Positions 1-13,100 of a stretch of 64,000 bases of DNA are shown here, piece by piece. Under the pieces are notes generated by a model. It was given only the letters and a program-made list of their open reading frames with translations. It ran no database searches and was not told the DNA's origin. The first letter of the stretch is position 1; every line of letters begins with the position of its first letter. The position numbers and the translations under genes were made by a program. The stretch is from Tubulanus polymorphus (Eukaryota > Nemertea > Palaeonemertea > Tubulaniformes > Tubulanidae), in NCBI RefSeq assembly GCF_964204645.1, contig NC_134027.1, positions 22,494,485 through 22,558,484 on the forward strand, in the 5' to 3' direction.

Positions 1-1299
1 GTGATAAGTGTAAATGAATTTCATTTCATTTTCATTAGCTGGTGTTGCGAGTTAGCCAATAATCATGCGCATTCATTCACGGGTTCTATAGTGACATTGA
101 GACGATCTTTTCTTAGAGCGCTTCATTATTCGTCCGCGTTAGTTCGGTTTCAAAGCCGAATCACATTGGACGTTTACGCAGTGGTTGCGTATTAGGTTCG
201 AATCTGTCAATGCATTTTATTCTATGTATCAGTATTTTCTTCAATTCCCATCATCCTGAACGGCCATGCAAAAACCCGTTATCGCTGCTTAGCAGCTATA
301 TTTCAATTCAAAGTTTGGTAAATGATAAGATTTTATTCATGTTTCACTCCCAGCAGTTGTGGTGGGTTGAAGGGACACCAAATCAAAAAAAAAACAAATC
401 AAACCAAATCAACCAAACGAACAAAACAGAGGGACAATCCCTATTTTAAAATCGAAAGAAAAAAGGATTTCTTGTAAAGTTTTGTGATGATCTAGAATCT
501 GCATTAGAATTCCACGCTACAAATCTATATTAGATTTGTGTTGTTCACAAGTTCATCATTACAAAATGTCTACCTTTTCTCTGGCCTAACTTGCCTGTTT
601 GTTATTTTCGATATTTTGCTCATGACGCTGGAATTTTTACGATCTGTCGGAGAGCGTTCCCACTAACTTTCAATACGTTCTCGTTGTTCCTTAGATGAAT
701 TCTTCAACTAAATGCTAGGTATTTGTAATAACCGATAGACTAAATACAAAAATCACAATAAGGGGCAATAGTGCAAATCTCAATATTAGACACTCTCACT
801 CATAATTAAATCTCACCAAGATAACCTATCGAATCTGGTCTGTCGTGTCTATAGCCGCTGTTCCTGGAATTCGATTCTAAATGTTTGATTTGGAACCAAA
901 ATCGTTGGTTGAATAGTAAGAAACAACCGCTATTTGGCAGTTTATTTACGTCAGGAAGTTCTGGGCTTAACGTCCGATTTGGTGTTTCGCAACAGCTGCG
1001 AGACGAGCAGATGGACGCAGCAGACGGCGCAAACCTTCTAGCGATTGTTGTTCAATCTTAACCTTCACCCCAACGAATGAGTCGAGAAGAAACACGTTCT
1101 CTTGCACTATACGAATCAATGGATATTAGCTGTGAATCAAAAAGAATCCCGTTGATTGCGAATCGTCTACGCTGCTATACGGGGTACGAACAACAACAAC
1201 AAGAAAAACAAACCCCTTGTACGAAAACATTGTTTCGAATTGTTCTACGGTGTTCTTCAACTTGCGCGCAATCGTTGAGCTTGATCCTCCAGAGACAAA

Positions 1300-1490
1300 A
1301 CCAACACGAACACGAAACCGGGTCTACAATGAAATAAGCCCACACCAACGCGGAACTGCATGAACACAGAATGATATAAACCTCACGCAACTGTAGAACT
1401 GGGTTTAGAATGAAATAAACCCACGCAACGGTGGAACTGGGGGTCAAATTAAACCCACAGCAGTTGTGGGTTTAATTTGACCCCCATTTA
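1300..1490. repeat. Diverged minisatellite ending in a perfect hairpin
   Basis: Several diverged copies of a unit of roughly 38 bp containing CAACTGTAGAACTGGGTT and AATGAAATAAACCCAC follow one another. The last two copies are in opposite orientation and form a perfect inverted repeat: arms 1438-1459 and 1465-1486, 22 bp each, around a 5-nt loop. A further lone copy lies near 1612-1650. Confidence 0.75.
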
Positions 1491-3213
1491 ATTTGTTTTG
1501 ATTTGTTATCGGTAGATTGTCTCTTAGTCTCTTGCATTTCTACAGCTACTGTAGGAATGCACGGACTGAGAGTCGATTTCAAACCGTTAACAATTAGATC
1601 AGGATCCAAAGACACTGTTGTGAAACTGGATCGAGAGTCAAATTACCAGCCGAGACGCGTCGCGTAAATTTTCATCTTTTTTTTCAAACCGTATTCGTCG
1701 ATAATTACTGACGTCGTTTAGTGTCAGCTGGGAGAGGAAGTTTGTACGAAATCGTGATCAAAATAGACGGTGCGCGTAGACAGTGGAGCGATAACAGCGG
1801 AGTTGCTGCGTGTTTTTTTAGATGTTAAGAGCTATAGCAGTTGTTCTCAGAAAATTCACGCCTGCGAATTTAGAGCGGATCTAGATTATCTTGTTTTAAC
1901 AATTTTAAGTTTTTCTCGTTTTTATCATCGTTGCTCAAAATTCTAGGCTACTTTTTTAACATTACGTACGGATTATGGTCTCGCGCTCTGCTTTTGGCTA
2001 GTTTTGAAATAGCTACCGGGATTTCCTCGCGCTTTTTATGTCGATGTGTTTCCCCTATCGTCTTCCCCGCATTCTCTCTTGCTGTATCGTTCGGTTTCCT
2101 CTCCCTCTCTTCTTCTCGCCCTCCGCTCTCATTTCCACCCTACACATCTCCCACTCTCTCCCCGGTATCGCTCTATCAGTCTCCTTTCCCCGGGAGGGGG
2201 TTCATGGGGTAGGGGTCTCGTAAAGAAAATATATTAAGAAAATATACTATTATCATCATTATAATCATTATCGTTATTACTACGTTACGATTCAAATCTT
2301 TATTGATTGCTGTTTGGGCGTCTGCCAGAAATTAGGTAATGCACACATTTTTTAAGTTTCGTCAAATTTCAGGAAAATGCATTATTCATTGAAATATAAG
2401 AATATGAAATATGATATATATCAGGGTAACACTACGCTTGACCCCCTCTGCTCAAATTTCTGCACCCGCCCCGCTCCCTCCCCTTCTCCCGTCTCTCCCA
2501 CTGTCTTTTCTTCCCTATTTTCGACTGGTCGCGTCCTCTGAGTCCGGTATTTCTCCCCTCCCTCATTCGCTCTGTACTGGAGTATCTCACTCCAAACCGC
2601 AACGATGATGCTCTACGTGAAATGAACAGGCAAGCAGCTCCCTTTTAAACAAGTTTCTGTTTACTCACGGCGGTTTTTCCCGTCACGTTTCTCTAAACGC
2701 TAAACATCGCGCGGCGTAAAGATTTCATTAAGAAACTCCAGTATAGCGTTTTTATACACCCCCTTAGAGGCGACAACAGTAATACAAGACAATGAAAGCT
2801 CAGATGAAGTACTACATTTGTGTCGTCACTAATGAAAGATTTCCACTCCGAATGTATACTACCCAGCACAACGAAGAGTCAAGTCGACGTATAAGATACG
2901 AGGCTCCCTTATGCAACAATCATAGTTTTATGTATATGGATTGCGATCTTTTATCACGTTTCTGCGTGACTTTTCAAAGCTCTCTAATATAAAGGGTCAT
3001 CATCTGATAGATCGCGGGTCATATAGCCATTATACATTACTGCAGTTTCGGCATTCGAAAACCTCAATAGCCATTATAGTTTGTCTTCAAGAATATCATC
3101 ACGTTTGTGAAAGTTTAATGCCGGTATTCTTGCTGAATTTGATTGATGCGTTCTCAAAAATACGGTATTTGAAAATAGTTTAGTGCAACCTGATTTGAAT
3201 AATGTAACCGTGG

Positions 3214-3556
3214 ATCCGGAGTTAGATTAAACCCGTTGAACTGGATTCAGAGTCAAATTAAACCCACCAACTGTGGAACTGGATTCAGAGTCTTAAACCC
3301 ACACAACTGTGGAACTGGATCCATAGTCTAATTAAACCCACACAACTGTTGAACTGGATCCGAATCAAATTAAACCCAAACAACTGTGGAACGTGATTTC
3401 GAATCAAACTAAACCCACATAACAGTGGAACTGGATTCAGAGTCAAATTAAACAACCCAACTGTGGAACAGGGCCCAGAAACCCTGCACAACTGTGAAAC
3501 TGGATGCCGTGTCAAATTATTTCCACAGATTTGTGGAGCTGAATCCACGGTCAAAA
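3214..3556 (+). repeat. Minisatellite array, unit about 39 bp
   Basis: About nine to ten head-to-tail copies of a unit read as AAACCCACACAACTGTGG followed by AACTGGATTCAGAGTCAAATT, with substitutions and small indels. The CCACA..TGTGG core of each unit can itself form a 5-bp hairpin. The same family occurs in the opposite orientation at 4012-4290 and as remnants near 1.3-1.65, 6.3 and 40.7 kb, so it is a dispersed repeat and not a local slippage product. Confidence 0.85.
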
Positions 3557-4011
3557 ATCGATTTCGCAATCCCACGTGACTGATCGAACCTACTGTGGAA
3601 GTGGATGGCCGAAATGAACCCGTTATATATTTTCATGATACACACTATCCGCGTTTGTAATTTATCTGGTTGAATCATATTTTCAACGTGTGTCTGTTTT
3701 CTGGGTGTCAGTTTTCACATGAATTAAAGCAATTTATTGTCACGGAAATGTTCGTCATATCTTACAGGTTTTGACATTTAGAGGACGATATCCGCGTTTA
3801 ACTCGAAGACGCAGAATTTTGCTCTTGACATCCGTTGCAGGAAACCAATGTACACGCTCCATGACATTAATTTGCAATTGAGGGAAAAATTCTAATTTCT
3901 CGCATCAGCACAAATCACCAATGTTGTTTATAATGTCGATACCAGGGAGAGATCAAAGAAATTTTGACAATAATCACCCAAAAAAGATATACATAAAGAA
4001 CGTTGACATGA

Positions 4012-4290
4012 TCCAGTTCCACAGTTGTGTAGGTTTTATTTTACACTGGACCCAATTCCACACAGTTGTGTGCAATTAATTTTACTCTGGCTCCAGTTCC
4101 ACAGTTGTGGGTTCGTTCTGACTTTGGATTCCAGTTAATCCACGGTTGTATGGTTTAATTTGGCTCTGGAACCAGTTCCACAGTGTTGTTTGGTTTTAAT
4201 TCGACTCCGGACCCATTTCCACAGTTGTGTGGGTTTATTTTGACTCTGGATCCAGTTCCACGTGGGTTCAATTTACTTCGGGCCCTGTTT
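4012..4290 (-). repeat. Minisatellite array, inverted relative to 3.2-3.6 kb array
   Basis: About seven copies of the same unit of about 39 bp, now reading CCAGTTCCACAGTTGTG then GGTTTATTTTGACTCTGGAT on the plus strand. Together with the 3214-3556 array this makes a large inverted repeat around a spacer of roughly 450 bp. Confidence 0.8.
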
Positions 4291-5007
4291 AACTCGGTGC
4301 GCAGGTTCATTATGCGTTGATGTATAACACTGTCGGCTTCGCATCTCAATTACTCGTGACCAAAATCAAATCACTCTTGTTCAAACTCGAAAAGGAACAT
4401 TGTTGTTGATTTTTCATCATTTAGAACCGAACTCTCAAAACGTCACTATCGATTTGTTCCCATCGACAGCAGTTTTTCCTGTCTGAGTGCGCGTTAATGA
4501 GAAATCTAATTTACATCGAACTGTTTGCTTTCGTTCGTACGCGATCGTTAGTACGACCGAACGCGTGGCGCGGCCCTGTTTATTTTTCCGGCGCCATTTA
4601 TCACCCGATTTTCGAGAGGTTTCGTCGAGAAACGAGCACTTATCGAATTATCTCTCTCGACGTTTGATCCCTGTTAGCGACAGCGCGGTTGTGCCGAAAT
4701 GCGGTCTCGGAGAATCCGCGGACCCGAAATTGAATTTTCCCTGACGCGCAGTCATTCGGCGTAACTAGATTGGTAGGTCGGTGACAAGCGCTAAATGAGT
4801 TTACAATGGATTATCGTTATTGACGGGGATACACACGGTCACGCGCGCGCGCACTATATACACCCGGCGGCCCCTTGTCACAAATCAAGATGAAGGATAT
4901 AATACGCGTAATCCTATTTCGACTCGCCGCGCACCTATCCCCGCATTCCGCAGTAGAGACTAAACGAATACGAAACTACCGCATTAAGTACCTCGTCTCG
5001 TGGGCGT

Positions 5008-5318
5008 GTGGTTAAACCCCTGTTTCGTTCCCGGTATAGGTGTGGTGGGTTCGTAAAGGTCACCGAGTCAAAACATATCCCACCTAATCTACCAATCAAC
5101 TTAATAACAGTGACAATCTATATTTTGAAATCCGATATAGCGGCTGAATTGTGTGGTTGAAAAGTTTTCCAGGCGGATCTAACCTACCGCTATTTGATCT
5201 TGTAAGAGGGACTGACCCTTGCTATGTATTTGATTGATAGATTTCGTATGATCTTTCGAATTGGTGTCCTTTACAAACCCACCACACCTCGGGAGCGAAA
5301 CAGGAGGTTTGATTTTGA
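5008..5318. mobile_element. Foldback/MITE-like element
   Basis: The left arm, around CTGTTTCGTTCCCGG and GTGTGGTGGGTTCGTAAAGG, is repeated in inverted orientation on the right as CCTTTACAAACCCACCACAC and GGGAGCGAAACAG. The arms are about 45-50 bp with a few mismatches. A partial copy of one arm (GTTGTGGTGGGTT ... GGGACACCAAATC) lies near 340-385, so the sequence is a repeated family. No coding capacity is visible. Target-site duplications were not resolved. Confidence 0.6.
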
Positions 5319-6805
5319 AATCGGAAATCTAAGTACAGAGATATAGTTGTGTGATCGAGTCGAGTTAACAGAATTTTTTGTTTAAATCGAAGTAAATAAT
5401 TAGGAATTATCGGTTCCGAAACCACCGCTATTACTGCTTGAGCGGCACTCATAAAAATGGGATGCTCTGATTTTGGACATATAGAAAATAGGTTTCATAG
5501 GTTTAGATTGCATAGAGGTGGTAAAATTACAACATTTTTTTTATTTCCGGGGAATCCCCGGATACCCCTCTCTGCGGTGCAGTGATGCTGGACTGAGCAG
5601 TGCTGAGGAACCGAGCCTCATTTCAAAAGCACAAACCATTTGGAAATTTAAGATTTGCATGTAGAATCAGACTCCGTGTCAAAATGTGTTTCCAGTTTCT
5701 GGGCATCATTTTGTGCGATAATTGTCGCGACAATTCTCACTTTTTTAAAACAAAAATTTTGATTTGAGAGCAGCGATGATATGAAACAGGGAACCGCAAC
5801 CACGCGTAAAAAAGATCGCGAATTTAATTTGAAGTATCTAACTATCTGTCAAAGCTGAATTTCCGTTATCATCAATTCGGGCTTGCGTTTGAATTTTCTA
5901 ATGCATTTCGTGACAACTGATCTTTAACCGCTTGAGCTTGAGATTACGTGTCAGAGGGATTTCCCACTGCGCACCGTCATTTCACTTAACGTGGAAATTT
6001 GCGAACTGGAAACCAGTTTAACTGAATTCTGTCTCGACAAAGCCACTATTCTTCGGAACTTGTTCCACCGTTAATTTAGACCTTCACACGGTCGGAACTG
6101 TGGGCTCGGAAATATATCGGTTCGAATCCTGGTGGCGACAGAGTTTTTTTGGTTAAAGGTTCTTCTAAAGGGAAAAAAGAAAATCGAACCCGCTAATTAT
6201 GCCGTGCGTGGCGCTCAGTGGGTTGAGGGAATTAAAAAAGAAATGAATCCAGTACATTTTGATGAAAATCACAAAACCAGTCGAAATAAGTACATCCAAC
6301 TCTGAAACTGGTTCTACGAGTCAAATAGATATTGTCAAACATGGCCGATAGGTAAACAATCTCGTGTTGGGAATCTAATCTGTGTATGTTTTGCCCGACA
6401 GTATTTGTATAGGAGGCAAGGTTTGAAGTCGGAGACAAAACCAGTACCTGATTCAGTTGATTAACTGCGCCGTATCGACACATCCACGCTTACATACAAG
6501 AGTATATAATCTTTGCTGCAGTTCTCGAGGCCGCGCGAAAAAAATCTTTGTTTGTTTTTTTTTTATAACCAGCAGTACCGTAATACTAGTTACTATTACG
6601 CTTGTCAAAAGTAGTCAATTTTCAGTCAAATTTTGATTGTTTCTTTAGGCTTTTGAACTCATACTATGTCACGGGGGCCACTAAGTATACATTTGCGATT
6701 TTCTATTAACTCATTTGAATAGTTTCCATTATAATTTGATTTGTTTAAGAGCGTAGTTCATTCGATTTAAGCAGAAATGGTAGAAGAAATTGAACGGCGT
6801 TGACT
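5319..6805. other. Noncoding stretch with tRNA-like fragments
   Basis: No exon is recognised. Two short stretches resemble Pol III promoter boxes: GGTTCGAATCCTGG near 6119 and TGGCGCTCAGTGGGTTGAG near 6208. They are not arranged as one intact tRNA and are probably SINE debris. One diverged minisatellite unit lies near 6300. Confidence 0.4.
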
Positions 6806-8275
6806 GAATACGAATACGAATACGAATACGAATACGAATACGAATACGAATACGAATACGAATACGAATACGAATATTTATTTACACTCCTACCATTTCC
6901 ATGGTGTATGGAGGAAAACAGTATTTACAATAATTACATAAACAGTAATAAAAGCTACAAAACTTAATTAACTGGTCTCACACTTATGTACAAAATATAC
7001 TATTTACTATTTACAATACATATATTTACAATACATACACTACCGGAGGGATTTATATACATCTAGACCTATTTTGATGAATTTAGCCGTATTTAAAGTT
7101 GGATTTTTTAATACATCTAAGTTCCGAAAGGTATTTATATCTAAGTGGTTTTCACGGGGTTCGGTAAGCAAATTACAATCGAAAATAAAATGTACTTCGT
7201 CTCCTAAAACGTTGCAGGCGGGGCATAATCTATCGGTTCTGGGTAGATGAAGGTTTGATAATCTATTTACAGGTAGGAGATAAGACCCAATCCTGAACTG
7301 GAATAAACTGGTCACTAAATCGTCATCAAGCTGATTAATATAGTTTTCAAATTTAATATCCTTCTTTGTGTATAGCGAGTTATTATTCAACTTAAAATCT
7401 ATCTCTTGTACGTGCTGGTCTCGGAGTACACATTTTAATTTCTTTGAGAGTGTCATAGAGTTAACCATTAATTGCTGCGTCCAAATATACGATAGACCGC
7501 AGTCATCAAAAATCTTCTTAATAAATAACAGCCAGGGGCTCTTAAACCTGTCATTAATGTATAAATTGAGAGATATTTTATAAAGGATTGAACTTAGTTT
7601 AGTTTGCTTGCACGATACCGTTTTAGCCCAAAAATTGATCATTCTACGCTTTACGTCAATATACATAGGATAACGCCCTAGCTCTGCCAGCACTTGCACA
7701 TTATGGGAATATTTCGTAACTTTCATAATAATTTTACAGAATAAGCAGTGGAGGTTTTCTAGTAAATCGAGATTCTCATAACCCCAGATTTCGCAGCCGT
7801 ATAGTGCTACAGGAGCGACACACATTTCAAATAGTTTAAGCATTACATCTATCGGAAGTTTCAAACGTCTACCCTTCTGAATAATAAAAAACATGGCTCT
7901 CATAGCTTTATCATAAAGACATTTTTTTGCTTTAGCGAAACTGCCATTCCAGTTGAATTTTACTCCAAGATACAAATAATCTTCAACTACCTCTAACTCT
8001 TGGTGACCAAACATAAATTTTCTAGAAATTTTCTTGATCCTACTTTTATTTCTAGCGAAGACTAATATTTTAGTTTTATCAACATTCACTGAAAGGCCAT
8101 TGTCGGCGCTATATTCAAATAGTGTATCTAAATGTAACTGGAGAGATTTTTCATCTTCAGCAAGAATGACTGTGTCATCTGCATAAAGGATAGTGAATAA
8201 GTTGAGTAAAGTCCCTAGTTCTGGATCACAATTAAGATTCAGTTTTTCAATAAATGACAAAGTTGGATTACTGCG
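6806..8275 (-). mobile_element. 5'-truncated non-LTR retrotransposon (LINE)
   Basis: The minus strand carries the C-terminal half of a LINE polyprotein, a 3' noncoding segment, and then about 12 copies of a hexamer (TATTCG on the element strand) at 6876-6806. That arrangement is typical of LINEs whose 3' end is a short tandem repeat. The open frame starts inside the reverse transcriptase domain, so the fingers and the endonuclease are missing, consistent with incomplete reverse transcription at insertion. The exact 5' junction near 8262-8275 and target-site duplications could not be fixed by eye. Confidence 0.85.
7040..8260 (-). pseudogene. LINE reverse transcriptase, C-terminal fragment
   Basis: This open frame of about 406 codons belongs to the truncated LINE. 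Near its start it has the catalytic reverse transcriptase motif YADD (ILYADDTVILAE), followed by the thumb-like region with LYLGVKF, the LYGCEIWG segment usual in animal LINE ORF2 proteins, and a C-terminal zinc-knuckle-like CPAC...H...C cluster. Full-length ORF2 proteins are about 900-1200 residues and carry an N-terminal endonuclease, absent here. The frame is free of stops, so the insertion is probably fairly recent, but it cannot encode an active enzyme alone. The clade (CR1/L2/Jockey group or other) cannot be set without a tree. Confidence 0.85.
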
Positions 8276-9814
8276 CGTGAGAAAAAACTCTGAGGTAACT
8301 ATATACTAGCGCACCTGGCGGATCCTCGCTTGCCATTAGCGGAATCCTCAATTGCTGCAGTAGTAGCGTTGAGTTCTGTACACAAATGTTTAACAGAGCT
8401 CACATTCATCACAAAATGAATAAATTACACTGAGTTTGTATATTATAACGATAACGGATATGTTCACACCCAGGATGCGCTGCAGAATCTAAGTTTTGTT
8501 AGAAGCTACAGCTAGTCCTAGAGTAAAAATGAACATATAAAGCACAAAATGACGGTGCTGGAAATACTACAATTTATTATGGTTTTGATTATGAGTTTTG
8601 CAGCTGTGTATGTGTACACTATTTGCATCAAAATTCATTTTTCAAAAGCAGACCTTTTCGAAGTTTGGATGGCTCGTCGTAACCATAATGCTGTAATCTT
8701 AAAGGGGCTGCATTCATTGTTAATATTGATAGAATATTGACATCCACTCTGGTAGGGGCAGCAGATATTCTATAAGGGCTGGCCACCCCTCTAAACCCTG
8801 TTTTGGAAAACACTGCCCCTTAAGCCTCCGAGCTACGGGCCCGTATCTTTTTTAATTTTTTGCTGTCGTTGTAAAACTAAGAATTATGCTAACGTTGGCC
8901 TGAACATCGCCCGCCGATATAGCAGTAGAAACCGGTCATTCATCGTTACAACGGCTTTTAGTCTCGACAACCGATGGTCCCAATAGATTCCGTTCGCTTG
9001 ACGTAATGAAGTCATCCGTTTTTTCCTCTCACAGTCTCCGCTGCTCCTAATGCTGAAAGTGATATACACACTTATATAGATATATATATATAGCGTGTGC
9101 ATCTTTATCGGCGATATGAGACAGACACTGGTCGTTCTTTGCAACAATTGGTTGCCGAACGATTCTTTGGACTATTCAATAAGATCTGATGACAAAAGAG
9201 CGAGTCCAATATCAAATCCCAGCGCGGATCGGCGCCGGCAGGTTCTCATACGGATTGATTCGACTCCCTGGTCGTTCATTTATTACGCGCACAATACAGA
9301 ATATATGATAAAGATCCGTTTGATTCGATCATTTTTCATTATTTGTCATTTTGTCGCCGAACATCTGGCCCCACGTTCTCCGAATTGGACGCTAATTTCA
9401 TCGGGAGTCGAGAATGATTAACGAAAGTCCCCGAGGAGTCCGGACTCACGAGTCCAATCACGTAGAGTTCACCAATAACAACCCCTTCTAAACTAACAAG
9501 TTAGAGTTCGCCATTCACATTCAACTGCCCGGCGACAAACTTTACCAAATATCTATATTCTGTCTGACAGGGAATGGAAGATTTAAGACCCGTTTCTTCC
9601 AGACATCTCTATTTATCTATCTTCCGTCGTTCGGTACAAAATTATAGCGGTTTATGAATAATCAATGTATCGTATTTTGGAGCTCTATATCTATCGGATT
9701 TTCTCGATGCGCCGTACGTCCACTGCAAAGCACATGTTTAAGCGGTTCTTTATTTTTGCAGTCCCAACACACCAGCCGCCTAGCCGTCAAGATACTTAAA
9801 CCCGCAACTCACGC

Positions 9815-10178
9815 GACGCATGAGACAAGGAAACACGAGACAGAACATGTATCAAAGAGCTTGTTTCCGTGTGTCGTGTTGACGAGAAACTTGTGTCTTT
9901 AAGAAAAACTCGAACGTGGTTTCGAGAACAAAATTTTCGCGACAAGAGACTGAGGCAAAAACAGATTTGTGGTATGGCTATGCCCGAGATGCACACTGAC
10001 TGCTCCCGACAGAGTCGAGTAAAATACACTATAGGCTTAAATGCATATAGAAATCATACAAAACTATATGTCAAAGTACGTAAGATACGGAAACGCCTTG
10101 ATTGGTCAGAGGTTGAGAGCTGTATGAGACCATACATGTTTGTTTCCGTGTTTCCGTGTTTCCGTGTGTCGTGTGCGC
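9815..10178. mobile_element. Foldback element with GTTTCCGTG repeats
   Basis: The left side (GAGACAAGGAAACACGAG ... AACATGTAT near 9828-9852) is mirrored on the right by ATACATGTTTGTTTCCGTG and two further TTTCCGTG repeats near 10133-10170. The arms are imperfect. It is probably a degraded nonautonomous inverted-repeat element. Its boundaries are approximate. Confidence 0.4.
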
Positions 10179-12956
10179 TGAGTATTATACATTCGATCGA
10201 GGTATGTTTGGATCTAGTAATCAACTTATGGACAATGGGGCTACCTTAGTCTTAATTTACTTCATCTGTGGTAGAACTTGTTGAAGTATATCGATCAAAC
10301 AGAGCCAGACGGTCTTGACCGTTCGACACGATGGATAGATTAGATTATTCTTGATTGCCCCAAGTTAAACATAATTTTTCGAGCACAAAAACAGTTAGTA
10401 AATACACGGGAATATACAGTTTACATACTCCTGCGCAGTATCTTGACACAAACCGCAAGTTTTCCTAAGACGTTTCTATCGTTTGAATTGAATAATTTAC
10501 TAAATTTGTGGATAGTTGGGTTTAGTGTGAAAAATTGGGGTACATACAAATTACGCTAATCCGAAAAGTGATTGCATTCCAAAACATAATGGAATTCGTC
10601 ACCAATTTTGTTTTTCCAAAGAAATCAATCTAAGGTCTTGACGACATTTCGCAGACACGTCGAACATCACCTGGAAAAAAAACGTCCCAGCCTTAATGGG
10701 TGTTCTCGAGACAGCCATATCAATTAAATCGCGCCTAATTTCCCTCCTCGGAATTCTAACAGCGATATTTGAAATATGCGAATCATGCCAGTAAATTTTC
10801 GAAGCGCGTTTTTAAGACGTCGCGACGCCTAATTAGACGCGCGGAGCTGCCACACGATCTTATTATTTATAACCACGCAATTTACGACGCTAAACATTTT
10901 CTGACCTCAGGGATTTCGTTCCGAATTCTTCCGAACGGTTTCGCGATGCTTTGACGCCGACGACTCGTGAATAATAGCGCTTGCGGCTTCGTGTTTGAAC
11001 GTTTTGAATTGCAGTTTGGAATTCCAGCCCGTTGGGATCATCGATATAGCCTGCCGAATAGATTCCAATAATAAAAACTGAACTCGTAATGGAGTGACGG
11101 CAATGCTAGTGGCAAGCGATTATCCGCCAGGATCGCTAGTGGCGCTGAGCTTCCCGCGCTTCAATGCCTTCTACATTTCAATCGAATTTCAGTCAACTTT
11201 TCTCTAAAGTAAATAAGATGGATTTTTAGTTAAATCTATACCATAAACTGAGTGAGAAATTCAATCTTATATCCATTTCAAAGATGTGTTTGGTAATTCT
11301 CGAATTTGGAAGCCTAAAAGATGCTATTTTTTTAATCTAAAAGATCAAGTTCAAGTTTCATTAAAAACGAACCGATTCTCACCACGAACGACCTAGTGTT
11401 TTGTGGCGCCATCTGGCGAGTGCCGGTATCCTCAGTGTCTGCTCCCATTTTCTATCATTGAAATGATAGCCTTTATTGAAATCCGCCAGTTTTTCAGAAA
11501 ATAAGTAATGTACATTTTCCTCTCTCTCTGTATTTGGTTTTACTAGTTGATAACCATTGATGAAACAGTCTGCCCGCGACGCAAATATATAAAATCCCAT
11601 ACTAAGAACACGACAATTTCATTCCTGAACATGGCTATCAGAACGAAGTCGAAACGTCAAATAGATATAAACTCATGGAAGCACTTTGGACAGTGTGGTA
11701 TATCGTTATTTTATCGTTATTAGAATATGGCTTGTTAATATTCATTTCGAGAAGCCTTGACAGTTATGTAAGACTCTTTATACATATACACGTAACTACA
11801 TGTTTATATTCCAATTCACTAAAATTCAGAATCCGAAATACGTTAATTTTCTTACCCGTTTGAATGTAGCAGTGTGCATAGACAAGGGTTCGGGGCTGGT
11901 ATGAGCCCCATGCTGGTATGTTCTATTAAACTGTGACATGGAACCATTGATAATTGATATCTGCTATACCAGTATTTTTATAATGTACCGAAATTTGTTT
12001 TGTTACAAAACAGTATAGCATAGTTATGGTCGCTCATTAGGGACATCGTGTGCGTTATTATTTTTTGCAACCTATTTATGACGATTTACATCCTCGAATT
12101 ACGATTGCTTTTACGCCGCTTAAAATCAACGTTAAAACAATCATAATATGGAAACAAGAACATTTTCATCATTTCTAAAAAGGAACCATTCATCTTTTAC
12201 GTACGCCCGTTGGGAGATGGGGTTACGTCTGCCGCGTACGAGTCTGTACGGGAAGGGGGTCAAATGACATGGTGTGCGTACACACTAATATGTCTTTTGT
12301 ACGAGTTTTTAGTTAGTAAAACATCTATATAGCATTAAGGGAATTTACTAACATCATTCCGATACTTGTGTTGGCTTATGTTTGTAGTTTGAGCGACCTG
12401 CCGGCTCATATTTAGCTCTATTACCATCATAATTCCGTTTCGAGTCGATCGTATAGGTATTTCCTAGTTCCGTGAAAACCCGATGCTTCCGACCATCGCC
12501 TACACGCAATACTCGTGTGTTTGAAGTTGAACTAAGAATAAACAAGTTCATTTCAAATGTAACAATATATGCTTTTTCTTACGTACGCGGACGCAGGAGG
12601 GGGCTCTAGGTGAACGTATGCTCGCGTTCATGGGCGAAGGGGAGTTAGAAATCGACAATTTACGCGTACTTGATAAATTTGTGATCCACAACAAAATATC
12701 TTTACGATTGTTTCTCCGATTTTTATTGGTTTTACGTTGATGATACACGACGTGGAATTAATCCGATCGTTTTAAAGCCACGTCAAAAGGTGGAATAGTT
12801 TAAACGCAGTATAAAATCAAAGTAAATACAATGAAAACCTTTTTTCATTGGTTTTTATGCTCGTTGATGTTTCATCGTTAACATTACATCTGTCGGCCGC
12901 AGCGCAACGACCACAAGTTTCCGTCAACTGCTCCGGTCTAGGGCCACGTTGACTAT

Positions 12957-13100
12957 CTCTCCCTCTCCCTCTCCCTCTCCCTCTCCCTCTCCCTCTCCCT
13001 CTCGGCCTCTCCCTCTCCCTCTCCCTCTCCCTCTCCCTCTCCCCTCCCCTCCCCCTCCCCCTCCCCTCCCCTCCCCTCCCCTCTCCCTCCCTCTTCATCC
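12957..13100. repeat. CTCCCT-type simple repeat
   Basis: A pure CT strand repeat: first (CTCCCT)n, then a C-richer CCCCTCC variant. Open frames across it on both strands (Arg/Glu/Gly or Pro/Ser runs) come from the repeat and are not genes. The strand asymmetry makes an H-DNA-type structure possible. Confidence 0.95.

Larger units (their letters stand above)
1..5000. other. Gene-poor region with minisatellite remnants
   Basis: I see no exon with a recognisable product here. The short open frames lack family motifs and are what AT-rich noncoding DNA gives by chance. The visible structure is one minisatellite family in both orientations (near 1.3-1.65, 3.2-3.6 and 4.0-4.3 kb, listed separately) and pyrimidine-rich stretches near 2.05-2.2 and 2.45-2.55 kb. 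The stretch at about 4480-4990 is richer in CpG and has a TATA-like CTATATAC near 4853, so it could be a promoter or a 5' untranslated exon. No gene could be tied to it. Confidence 0.5.

Noticed and set aside
6100-6230. Possible tRNA from A- and B-box-like words
   Set aside because: The boxes are in the wrong order and spacing for a tRNA; likely SINE debris.
8549-8740. Small hydrophobic open frame of 63 codons
   Set aside because: No homology recognised, AT-rich DNA, no promoter or splice support; chance is a sufficient explanation.
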